64,000 nucleotides of DNA from positions 1-64,000 of the forward strand of contig JAUJMU010000004.1 of the NCBI GenBank assembly GCA_030446715.1, in the 5' to 3' direction. The DNA is from Cytophagales bacterium (GTDB lineage: Bacteria > Bacteroidota > Bacteroidia > Cytophagales > 172606-1). The notes under the pieces were generated by a model. It made no database searches. It had not been told where the DNA came from and was given only the letters and a program-made list of their open reading frames with translations. Of the stretch, positions 28,098 through 36,202 are shown piece after piece (the stretch's first letter is position 1; each line of letters starts with the position of its first letter). Made by a program: the position numbers and the translations under genes.

Positions 28098-29475
28098 ATG
28101 TCTCTACTCAAACAACTCTTACGTCTCCGGTCTCAGGGCTGCGGCATCAAGGAAATTGCCCGGCAGACGGGTAACTCCCGCAATACGGTCAGAAAGTATC
28201 TGCACTTAGCCGATTCAGGCGGGGATCCGCTGGAGGTGCTGCTGGCCCGGCCGGAAGGGGAACTGGAAGCACGGCTGATGCGCAGTCAGCCGGCCCAGAG
28301 CAGTGAATATCAGGCGCCGGAAGCCAACAAGGAGTATCTGCTCAAGGCCCTCAGAGAGCCGCACGTGACAAGGTGGCACCTGTGGGGCGAATACCGGCAG
28401 GTGCATCCTTCCGGCTACGGCTATACCCAGTTCTGCCACTACTTAAGACAATGGGAGCTGCCCCGCAAAGCGGTGATGCACCTTCTGCACCAGCCGGGGG
28501 AGAAGCTCTTTGTGGATTTTACCGGTGATAAACTCTCCATTATTGATCCTGCTACCGGTGAAGTGCAGGAAGTGGAAGTACTGGTGGCGGTGCTTGGCTA
28601 CAGCCAGTATACGTACGTGGAAGCGGTTGCTTCCCAGAAACTGGAAGACTTTCTGGAGGCCTGCCAGAACGCCCTGCGGTATTTTGGTGGTGCCCCCAAA
28701 GTGATTGTTCCCGATAACCTCCGCTCTGCCGTCACCAAAGCCAGCCGCTACGAGCCGCAGCTCAACGAGACCTTTGCTGATTTGGACCTGAGATAAAATC
28801 TCATTTTAGGTCCGCCAATCACTATCAGATGGCAGTCATGCCGGCCCGGCCTTATAAGCCACGTGACAAGGGGCTGGCTGAGAACGGGGTGCTCAATACT
28901 TACCGGCGCATCTTTGTTCCCTTACGCAATCAAAGATTCTTCTCGCTGGCATCTCTCAATCAGGCCATCAGGCAGCAGTTGGAGTTATACAACCAAACAC
29001 CTTTCCAGCGGGATCCGGACAGCAGCCGTGAGCAGCGTTTTCTGAGTGAAGAGAAACACCTGCTCACGCCGCTGCCAGCCGAAAGCTACAGCCTCCGGCG
29101 CAGCCAGCAGGTAACGGTAATGAAAAACTGCCACGTCCGGTTGGGTGCAGACCAGCATTACCATAGTGTGCCTTACCGCTACATCGGCCAGAAAGTCCTG
29201 CTGCAGTTTACTAACCGGCAGGTAAGTGTTTTTCACCAAAACCAACTCGTTGCCGTGCATCCAAGAGACCGGCGTGCCCACCGCTATACGACACTTAAAG
29301 AACACCTTCCCTCCACCCATCAGTACGTAAGCGAGTGGCCGGAGGCCTTCTTTCTGGAACAGGCAGCACGGATTGATCCGGCAGTAAGTGATTTCGTTGC
29401 CGGTATTCTGGCCTCTAAACGTTATCCCGAGCAAGGCTACAAAAGCTGCTCGGGGGTGCTGGCGCTGGCCCGGAA
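28098..29475 (+). pseudogene. istA: IS21 transposase istA, split by a hairpin and 3'-truncated
   Basis: The N-terminus has an HTH (GCGIKEIARQTGNSRNTVRKY), then the integrase core with the first catalytic Asp in LFVDFTGDKL and the second in VIVPDNLRSAV. At 28784 hairpin E5 breaks the frame after ETFADL; the frame resumes with ANHYQMAVMPARPYKPRDKG, which carries the catalytic Glu in AENGV. IS21 istA acts with the ATPase istB, which is absent here. The C-terminal part runs to ~29475 and ends in foreign sequence, so the gene is dead. Confidence 0.85.
28784..28813 (+). repeat. GGACC/GGTCC hairpin insertion E5 (in istA)
   Basis: The inner arms TGAGAT and ATCTCA pair perfectly around AAA, with five bases (TTTTA) before GGTCC. 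Removing 29 bases restores an uninterrupted istA frame across FAD(L)ANHYQM. Its arms differ from those of E3 by a compensated C-G to G-C swap. Confidence 0.85.
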
Positions 29476-30079
29476 AACGGAAAAAGCCGTTTTTCTGGCC
29501 AGCAGAGCCATCTGTAAAGCATTCATTACCAGCCCTCTTTCCATCGTTTTATCCATCGCCCAGCCTACCACTTTCCGGGAAAACAGATCTGATACTACGG
29601 CTATGTACAGCCAGCCTTCCCGAGTCCACACGTAAGTGATATCAGTGACCCATTTTTCATCAGGTTTCGTAGCGTTAAACTCTTGGTTGAGTTTGTTTTC
29701 AGCCACCGGCAAGTCGTGTTTAGAATCGGTCGTGACGACAAACTTTCTTTTTCTGTATCTAAACGTTGATTATCTTCGGCCAGCGGCAATCCGGTGGTTC
29801 TTCATTAACCTGGCCACCCGGTTCTCCGGGCAGATTCTTCCCTTTTCCTGCAAATCCACACGGATACGAGGGCTCCCATACGTTTCACGACTCTGCTGGT
29901 GGATCACTTTGATTTCTTCCACTATCGGCTTGTTTTCATGTTGCCAAACACTTTCCGGCCGCTTTTTTCAGGTCTAAAAGCTGCTCAATGATACATCTGA
30001 GGCCTTGCACAGCCGCTCCGGCGAATACTCATTCCGATGCTCCTCAATGAAGGGGTATCTCTCCAGGAGCGGCTTGCGG
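29440..30079 (-). pseudogene. IS3 orfB fragment
   Basis: Read from 30079 leftwards it gives VRKPLLERYPFIEEHRNEYSP and, after shifts, KFVVTTDSKHDLPVAENKL, EKWVTDITYVWTREGWLYI and FSRKVVGWAMD. It stops at the IS21 junction, before the HSDRG and DNAVMES motifs, so two catalytic residues are missing. About 25 unexplained bases separate IAA and RKRKF near 29760. Confidence 0.7.
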
Positions 30080-30207
30080 ACCTGAGGTACTGTCTTGAAA
30101 AGCAAATTTGGAAGTATAATTTTTTCAATAATTTTGTTTTACCGGAAAGAGAGCTTCAGGCGAGGAGTCGCACGGAAGTTCATCTTGTGTAGCCCTGCTG
30201 GCCGGGG

Positions 30208-31348
30208 CTACTTCTTTTGCAGGCAGGGATTCAGCCAGGCTTCCTGCGGGACTCCTCCGGAGTCTACCGGAAAGAGAGACTTGGGCTCCAAATCACCGGA
30301 AGTAGCTTTTGGTTGATAACCGGGCTCATAGGGAGTATCGTTCTTCCAGAGGGTGTACATCAGGACTAATAGTTTCTTTTGGATGGCTACCCGAGGCCTG
30401 CATTTTCTTTTTTCCATTGCTGATCAAGCGGTCGAAAAGGTTTTGAACAAGCCACCTTCATAGCGGACCACGTTAAAAGAGGGCAAATGCAGAATGCGCC
30501 GGATGCGGTAATTGCCCTTTTTGGAAATACTGGTTTTCCCAACTCTTTTGCCTGATTGGTTCTCTACCACATCATAGCCGGCATAGCTGACTAACTGCTT
30601 GCCGTTCTCAATGAGAGCGAATCCAAGTGGACCTGACACTACGTGTCATCGGTCCACAGGTTTCGGCAATTACGGTAATAGCGCTCATTAAGCCTACGCC
30701 TTTGATTTGAGTAATATGCTCAGGTTTTCTTTTCAATTCACTATCCGCTTCCACCAGCTGGTGCCGCACCTCCTGCTGAATGCTTTCGATCTGCTTGTCA
30801 AGGAGTTTGATCATAGCCAGCAGTCTTTTTTGAGTAGACTTGCTTTCAAACTGCGCATGGGACAGGGCGTGTAGTTGATTGTTGAGCGCGGTTTTTGTCT
30901 GATGCAGGTTTTCCAGTTCCCGGGTCAACGTACGTAATTGGTAAAACTGCTTGCTAAGCGGTTGCCATCGCGGCAGGTTCTGCTCAGCTCCCATTCTGGC
31001 CAGGCCAGTCGAATCAATCTTGTCATTCTTACTTTTCAGACCTGAACTACGGGCGTACTGACGTGCCTTGTTTGGTAGAATAACTGAAACGACCTTTTCC
31101 TGAGTAAATAGATACCAGGCAATCTGTTCATAATAAATTCAGTTGCCTCCATTGTATATACTAAAGTAACGGAAGCATCGGCGTGTTTTTTTACCCATTG
31201 CTCCAGTTCCTTGAAGCCAGCAGGGGTATTGACGAACCTGCGGGTAGCCTTCACGGTCACCTTTCTGAGTTATATCAATAACCGAAAAGCAGGCATCTGA
31301 CTGGTCACTGGAAACATCCAGGGCAACGGATTGTTTGAGCTTGAGCAT
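30208..31348 (-). pseudogene. IS110 transposase, several frameshifts
   Basis: The start is MLKLKQSVALDVSSDQSDAC with the RuvC-like first Asp (ALDVS). It continues, after one-base shifts at ~31262 and ~31147, as LARMGAEQNLPRWQPLSKQF, a long helical linker and KGVGLMSAITVIAETCG. Hairpin E8 then breaks the C-terminal Tnp20 domain (GFALIENGKQLVSYAGYDVV, GNYRIRRILHLPSFNVVRY). Further indels occur near 30440 and 30395. The serine of the C-terminal catalytic motif would lie in the KTSISKKGN region. As written it cannot make a full recombinase. Confidence 0.8.
30629..30655 (+). repeat. GGACC/GGTCC hairpin insertion E8 (in IS110 transposase)
   Basis: This 27-base segment has inner arms TGACAC and GTGTCA pairing perfectly around TAC, with two bases (TC) before GGTCC. 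The host gene is on the minus strand, yet the bulge is again on the plus-strand 3' side. It lies between ETCG and FALIENG; the extra DNA totals about 31 bases, so a few flanking bases changed as well. Confidence 0.75.
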
Positions 31349-31752
31349 GAGGTAGAGAGCCAGAGGGGAAATAGTTGAAAGCAGGATTCCGATTTCCTTC
31401 CTCATCGTCTTTTCTCATCGTTTATGCAGGATTAGCAGGACTATGCAGCTATCCTTAAGTACTGTTCAGACTCTGTCAGGAAGGAAAGCAGAAAGGATAT
31501 ACCTGAGGTACAGTATCACCTTGAGCTGGTGTACTTGATGCACGAGATCCATTTGCCTGTTCTGCTTTCGGTCTCTTACTTGCCAATTTGCACTTTCTTT
31601 AACTATTCCAAAGATATGAGATGCACGATCTGACCGGCAGGTCCAGGATACCCACCGCTTTTTTAATATCTCTGCCGTTTCTTTCAGCCGCTGATTCTCC
31701 CGCTGCAACTGGCGTAATTCTTCATCTGCCGTGTGCCCCTTACCCGGAAAGG

Positions 31753-31780
31753 CTGACGACCCGGTAACGGGCATCGTCAG
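31753..31780 (+). repeat. Kinked hairpin P9 with a CTGACGA outer stem (in IS3 orfA)
   Basis: The outer arms CTGACGA and TCGTCAG (7 bp) enclose inner arms CCCG and CGGG with a 4-base loop (GTAA), and two bases (CA) bulge on the 3' side. It interrupts orfA between GERP and the expected FPGKGHT. The fold matches the GGACC/GGTCC set though the outer stem sequence is different. Confidence 0.7.
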
Positions 31781-31835
31781 GGCCGCTCACCCTCATCCTC
31801 CTGTTGCTTCTTCCGGCGCCGGAGCACACTCTTGT

Positions 31836-31851
31836 GGACCAAATTCGGTCC
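31836..31851 (+). repeat. Short GGACC/GGTCC palindrome E7 (in IS3 orfA)
   Basis: This 16-base segment, GGACCAAATTCGGTCC, has only the outer stem and a 6-base centre. It lies between NLGL and HKSVLRR of orfA. The host frame is not restored cleanly by removing it alone, so an additional small change is likely. Confidence 0.6.
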
Positions 31852-32021
31852 TGCAATCCCAGATTGCAGGCTGTTTCCGTTACGTTTCCGTTTTGCTGAG
31901 CCAGCCGTACAGCCTCCTCCTTAAATTCTTTCGTGTAGGTCTTCTTGCTTGCCATTACGGTAGTGGTTTAGAGTGTAAAATATACTCTTTTCCATCCCTC
32001 CACTTTTACGGGGGAATACCA

Positions 32022-32633
32022 CACCCTAAATCCCTCTCCCAGGGAGAGGGACTTGACTGCGACGCTTCTGCTCGCCTTCTCCCAAGGAGAAGGGGCCGGG
32101 GGATGAGGCTTCCTGAAGACTTTTCCCTATAAGTCTCCAGGAACCGGGAGTTGCAACCAATTCATTGACATTACAATACTTATCTGTGCTTTGCTGAAGA
32201 AAGATCCGGCCTGCTCCCCGGTGGGGCCGGCCTTTGAACTGATGTAAGAAATAAAGAAGCTTTATCAGAAAAAAAGTACTCTTTTTCCCTTTTCAAAGCT
32301 GGAAAAAAGAAAATACAACTTTTAAAACGTATTTCTGCTACGTGTTTTTCTCCGCTAAATAAGCAGAAATTTGCGCATCCATTTCATTTTTTTCCTCCAT
32401 TACTTGCATAATATTGCAGGCAGCATATTTTATACAATTCAGGAATTTTATTTTTCCTGATCAGTCCCCCGGTTTTCTTTACAACATTGTTTTTTTTGCA
32501 TAACCTTCGTTGAATTAAAGCCTTATCAGGAGTACTGCTCTGCTGACAGTAGATTTTACTGTTAGGGGAATTCTTGCCCGCTCAAGTCCTGAAGCGCCTT
32601 GAATTTATAATCTGTATTAAAAATACATCAGCT
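32022..32633. other. Intergenic leader of the glycosidase gene
   Basis: After a dispersed-repeat-like stretch (32024-32110) come about 500 AT-rich bases without a supported gene. It should contain the promoter of the 32634 gene. I see poly-T tracts and no clear operator. Confidence 0.4.
32024..32110. repeat. Dispersed-type palindromic repeat
   Basis: Two hairpins lie close together: CCCTCTCCC with GGGAGAGGG, and CCTTCTCC with GGAGAAGG, bordered by CCCTAAAT and CCGGGGGATGAGG. This layout resembles small intergenic repeats that occur in many copies in various bacterial genomes. Only one copy is in the window, so the class is not proven. It abuts the end of the IS3 element exactly. Confidence 0.5.
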
Positions 32634-35021
32634 ATGAAATTAAAAAATTATTTACCACTTGCGGGGCTTTTGCTCCATGTTTTTTCATTTAGAGTGGCCG
32701 TAGCCCAGTTGCCTGCCTCAGCCACCGCTAATGCATACGTAAGGCCGTATCAGCATGGGTTCAGGTATGGAAGCAACATGGGCTATTACAGTACCGGCTG
32801 GAATGATGAAAAGCTGGCCGGCATCATAAGCAAAGCCGGCGGACAGACCATCAGGCCCACTTTACCCGATCATTTCATTGAGCAGTGGGGCATAAATGTC
32901 CGTCTGAACGCCTTCAACTACTACACCGGAACGCTTGGCATGAGGGATCTGGTCTGCTTTGTGGAGGGGCCTTCGGATGCGCACCGGGACTGGACCACTT
33001 ATCCCGGCTGCTGGCAGCCTTCAAAGCTTTTTGCCAACCTCTATCAGCCCATCTGGAATCCGGATGGCACGGTCAATCAGAATAATTATTATGCCTGGTA
33101 TATTTACCGCCTCGTACAGACTTACGGAAGCCATATCCGCTTCTGGGAAGTGGTAAATGAACCCGATTTCGTGAACGGCGTCAATCCGTCCGAGTGGCTT
33201 ACCCGGCCCCCGCTACCTGCCGAAACGGCAAATACGCTTGCCCCGTTCTACCACTACATCCGGATGCTGCGCATTACCTGGGAAGTGGTGAAGAAATACA
33301 ATCCGGACGATTACGTGACCCCCGGCGGCATAGGGTACACCGAGTATCTGGACGCTTTGCTCCGCTATACCGACAACCCGGCGGATGGAAGTGTCACTTC
33401 CCAGTACCCGCATAAGGGCGGGGCCTACTTCGACGTACTCAGTTACCATGTGTACCCCTCATGGTTCCTCAGAAGATGGGACAACAGCAGTGGCGGCTTC
33501 CGGTACATGAATACCTCTGATCATGCTGTAAATCAGATGATCTCCCACAAAAACGGGATGGAATCCGTGCTGACGAAATACGGATACAACGGTGCCAGCC
33601 ATCCCCGGAAACATTTTATCTTGACGGAAGTCAATGTGAGTCGCCGGACCTCAGACTGGCAGTACAGTTCGGACGAGATGCAGCGCAATTTTGGCATCAA
33701 GGCCCTTGTACTCGCCCAGAAAAACAACATCAGCCAGGTTCATTTTTTTGGTGTGGGTGAAGGGGTCAATGCCCCCGACCCTTCGGCCTCCGTTTCTTCC
33801 GGGGTAGCTTACGGGCTGATGGGATTATACGAAAACCTGAACCGCGATGCACCCGGATCCGAGAAATTAACCCAGCAGGGAAGAGGCCTCACCACCACAA
33901 CCCAATTGCTTTCCGGCTTTCAGTATGATGCCTCCCGTACGGCAGCCATGAACCTGCCGGCCTCCGCAGAAGGCGGAGCTTTCGTAAAAGATGGTGCTTA
34001 CGTGTACGTACTGTGGGCAAAAGCCCTGACGGACAGAAGTGAAAATGCTTCCGCCGTTTATTCTTTCCCCACTGCCTGGAATATGGCTGATGTGGAGCGG
34101 TTTGAATGGGATTACTCCTCTACTGCAAGGGTGGCCCGCTTGTCATCACAAGGCATCAGCTTAGGCGGTTCGCCCTCTTTCTTCAGGCCGGGTGGCGTTA
34201 CCACGACGACTCCGGCTCCGGCCAGCACGTGCAGCGGCAGCGGCACGATCCTGTGGGAGCAGTGGACGGGTATCAGCGGCAACTCGGTTTCATCCATCCC
34301 CCTGCAAACGGCTCCCAATGCTACGGCCCAGCTGACCTCCTTTGAGGCCGGAACCAACATCGGTGACAACTACGGAGCCCGCATCCGCGGCTATATCTGT
34401 GCGCCCCAGAGCGGCAGCTACACCTTCTACATTGCCGGTGACGATGACTGCGAACTGTGGCTGGGCACGGACGAAAATCCGGCAAACCGCAGAAGAATTG
34501 CTTCCTTCTCCGGCTGGACCTACCCCAGGGAGTGGGCAAAATATACCGGTCAGCGGTCGGCGGCCGTCAGCCTTACCGCCGGACGACGCTACTACGTGGA
34601 AGCCCTCCACAAGGAAGGTATCGGGGGAGACAATCTGGCCGTGGGATGGATCACACCCGGTTCCGGTTCCATCTCCGTGATTCCCGGCTCCAACCTCTCG
34701 CCTTTTGTGACTTCATCTGCGGCAAGGCAGGCTTACGACGGACAGCTCAGGGTAAGTCCCGAAACCGATCTCCGGGTTTTTCCCAATCCGGTCAAAGACA
34801 ATGCTACTGTCGAGTTCCGCTCATCAGAGTCAGGTCCGGTGGTTCTGGAACTGCGTGACCCGCAAGGCAGACTTATGCAAAAATTATTTGATGGAGAAGC
34901 CGTAGCCGGCGTATCTTATTCTTGTCCGCTACGGCCTTCGGGCCTCTCCAGTAAATTGTACTTCTTACAATTGAGGACCAGCAGCAAGGTAGTCATGCAA
35001 AAAGTGATACTGAGCCGATAA
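32634..35021 (+). CDS. T9SS-exported clan GH-A-like glycosidase with a PA14 domain
   Basis: I start at the second ATG (MKLKNYLPLAGLLLHVFSF), which gives a clear signal peptide; the tracked ATG 20 codons upstream adds a charged leader. Residues ~40-500 look like a TIM-barrel glycosidase: the acid/base Glu (~176) in WEVVNEPDF and the likely nucleophile Glu (~332) in ILTEVNVSR are in GH-A positions, closest in style to GH39. A PA14 carbohydrate-binding domain follows (~535-690; GTILWEQWTG, YTFYIAGDDDCELWLGTD). The last ~80 residues (LRVFPNPVKDNATVEF, KVVMQKVILSR) are a type IX sorting domain. It is probably secreted or surface-attached. The substrate is unknown; the polysaccharide cluster just downstream is a plausible context. 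Confidence 0.85.
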   Translation: MKLKNYLPLAGLLLHVFSFRVAVAQLPASATANAYVRPYQHGFRYGSNMGYYSTGWNDEKLAGIISKAGGQTIRPTLPDHFIEQWGINVRLNAFNYYTGTLGMRDLVCFVEGPSDAHRDWTTYPGCWQPSKLFANLYQPIWNPDGTVNQNNYYAWYIYRLVQTYGSHIRFWEVVNEPDFVNGVNPSEWLTRPPLPAETANTLAPFYHYIRMLRITWEVVKKYNPDDYVTPGGIGYTEYLDALLRYTDNPADGSVTSQYPHKGGAYFDVLSYHVYPSWFLRRWDNSSGGFRYMNTSDHAVNQMISHKNGMESVLTKYGYNGASHPRKHFILTEVNVSRRTSDWQYSSDEMQRNFGIKALVLAQKNNISQVHFFGVGEGVNAPDPSASVSSGVAYGLMGLYENLNRDAPGSEKLTQQGRGLTTTTQLLSGFQYDASRTAAMNLPASAEGGAFVKDGAYVYVLWAKALTDRSENASAVYSFPTAWNMADVERFEWDYSSTARVARLSSQGISLGGSPSFFRPGGVTTTTPAPASTCSGSGTILWEQWTGISGNSVSSIPLQTAPNATAQLTSFEAGTNIGDNYGARIRGYICAPQSGSYTFYIAGDDDCELWLGTDENPANRRRIASFSGWTYPREWAKYTGQRSAAVSLTAGRRYYVEALHKEGIGGDNLAVGWITPGSGSISVIPGSNLSPFVTSSAARQAYDGQLRVSPETDLRVFPNPVKDNATVEFRSSESGPVVLELRDPQGRLMQKLFDGEAVAGVSYSCPLRPSGLSSKLYFLQLRTSSKVVMQKVILSR

Positions 35022-35037
35022 ACTCACCTCGGTCTGA

Positions 35038-35074
35038 GCAAAAGGGATTATACAAGGTGTATAATCCCTTTTGC
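35038..35074. terminator. Bidirectional terminator
   Basis: GCAAAAGGGATTATAC pairs perfectly with GTATAATCCCTTTTGC over 16 bases with a 5-base loop. It lies between the convergent glycosidase gene (plus) and the polysaccharide cluster (minus), with A and T tracts on both sides. Confidence 0.9.
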
Positions 35075-35120
35075 TTTAAGCACCCATTTTGAATGGTGCG
35101 GAAAGGTTACATCCGCCGGC

Positions 35121-36122
35121 TTACCTTCTTCTCAGTTTCTCGGGCAAAGCAGCAAATTTCATTTTCAGGCTTAGTTTGGCCACTTTCCAGTAAAGCTGCG
35201 GGCTCTGGTGCATCTCCAGCGCTTTTTCAATATTGATTTTTGCTCCGGACCGGTGCGAGGCCAGGTGCCAGAGTTGGTTGGCTATCCGGAGGGCGTAGTG
35301 GGCGTAGAACTTTTTGGACCTTTTGAGAACAATTTTCTGCTGATCAGCCGGAAGATGTGCCTGAATCAGGCTCATTATATATGCCAGATCTTCCAGATAT
35401 TTGCCGTTCAGAAATTTCTGCCCGGAAATGGAACCGGTATGTTTCCGGTAATCGGCCATGATTTCGGGTGTGTAGGCAACCGGGTAATAGCGGGCTATCC
35501 GGGTCCACATCTCCCAGTCTTCGCCATAAGTTACGCCGTAGAAACCGCCCAGCCTTTCGTACACTTCCCGCCTTACGGCAACGGCCACGTACTGGATATG
35601 GTTGCGTTCGGCAATTTTTGGCAACCAGTCCGGCAGAATGCCATCGGAATTCATTTCAGGCTCCTGATCAAAAATCTTATTTCCGGCTTCATCCATGTAA
35701 GTATATCCGCAGAAAGCGGCGCCGGCATCGGGATGTTTCCGGAGCAGGCTCTCCAGTTTCTGGTAAAACCCGGACCTGATTCTGTCATCCCCGTGCAGAA
35801 TATGGATCAGTCTGCCGCGTGACCGGTTGATACAGCTTTCAAAGTTCCGCAAGCTGCCCACATTTTCTGACTGACGGAAATATTTGACCCGGCCACTGCC
35901 AACCTGCTCAACCAGAGCTTCCACATCGGCATCCGTGCTGGCGTCGTCAACTACCTCTATCTGCATATCGGCTTCCGGCAGGCACTGCATCAGCACGCTT
36001 TCCAAAGCTTCGGTCAGGTACCGGGCACAGTTATATACCGGGATCATAACCGACCACCGCGGACGTATTTCATCCGGAGAAAGAGGCGGAATAACAGGGG
36101 GTGAAGCGTAAATCAGGCTCAT
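35121..36122 (-). CDS. Family 2 glycosyltransferase
   Basis: A GT-A fold domain starts WSVMIPVYNCARYLTEALES, with the nucleotide-binding VVDDASTD and the metal-binding position ILHGDDRI. The later motif GVTYGEDWEMWTRIARY fits the acceptor-side ED segment of GT2 enzymes. There are no membrane segments. It transfers one sugar from a nucleotide-sugar during surface polysaccharide assembly; donor and linkage cannot be told. It is the last gene of the minus-strand cluster and is followed by the strong terminator. Confidence 0.9.
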   Translation of the reverse strand: MSLIYASPPVIPPLSPDEIRPRWSVMIPVYNCARYLTEALESVLMQCLPEADMQIEVVDDASTDADVEALVEQVGSGRVKYFRQSENVGSLRNFESCINRSRGRLIHILHGDDRIRSGFYQKLESLLRKHPDAGAAFCGYTYMDEAGNKIFDQEPEMNSDGILPDWLPKIAERNHIQYVAVAVRREVYERLGGFYGVTYGEDWEMWTRIARYYPVAYTPEIMADYRKHTGSISGQKFLNGKYLEDLAYIMSLIQAHLPADQQKIVLKRSKKFYAHYALRIANQLWHLASHRSGAKINIEKALEMHQSPQLYWKVAKLSLKMKFAALPEKLRRR

Positions 36123-36202
36123 ACAGTATTAAAATATCCAAAGACTTCATGCACCGGGCAGCATCACCGGCAAAGCCTCAGTGCCGAAGAATCACACCCG
36201 CA

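Larger units (their letters stand above)
27940..29475 (+). mobile_element. IS21-family remnant (left end and istA; istB lost)
   Basis: The likely left end contains TGTTGACCCCGGGGTCAGG and a related GCTGACCCCTGG repeat, as in IS21 ends. istA follows from 28098. The DNA breaks off at about 29475 after GYKSCSGVLALARK, where an IS3 orfB fragment in the opposite direction begins; istB and the right end are gone. Confidence 0.75.
30091..31511 (-). mobile_element. IS110-family element with 11-base repeats at both borders
   Basis: ACCTGAGGTAC occurs at 30080-30090 and at 31501-31511, just where the host IS3 orfB is interrupted; removing one copy plus the interior rejoins GDTVPQVRKPLL. The 1.42-kb size is normal for IS110. 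There are no terminal inverted repeats, also typical. The non-coding stretch upstream of the transposase (31349-31500) is where IS110 elements encode their bridge RNA. I did not fold it. Confidence 0.65.
31512..31955 (-). pseudogene. IS3 orfA fragment with two palindromic insertions
   Basis: MASKKTYTKEFKEEAVRLAQ and ETACNLGL form the HTH part, then HKSVLRRRKKQQEDEGERP in a shifted frame, and GKGHTADEELRQLQRENQRL with ETAEILKK in a third. The two breaks coincide with E7 (31836-31851) and with the palindrome P9 at 31753-31780. Both are absent from the related IS3 at 17248-18499. Confidence 0.7.
29437..32021 (-). mobile_element. Third IS3-family element, truncated and carrying an IS110 insertion
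   Basis: The orfA end at 32021 shares about 40 bases with the IS3 at 17248-18499 (CCACTTTTACGGGGGAATACC). orfA pieces lie at 31620-31955 and orfB pieces at 29470-30079 (RKPLLERYPFIEEHRNEYSP, LPVAENKLNQEFNATKPDEK, WVTDITYVWTREG). An IS110-type element occupies the middle. The orfB end is lost where the IS21 remnant begins. It contains hairpins E7 and P9. Confidence 0.75.

Noticed and set aside
15685-28813. The hairpin insertions as translationally bypassed elements (like T4 gene 60 or yeast mitochondrial byps)
   Set aside because: Programmed bypassing needs matching take-off and landing codons. The reconstructed codons on either side do not match, and the host genes are broken by other indels anyway.
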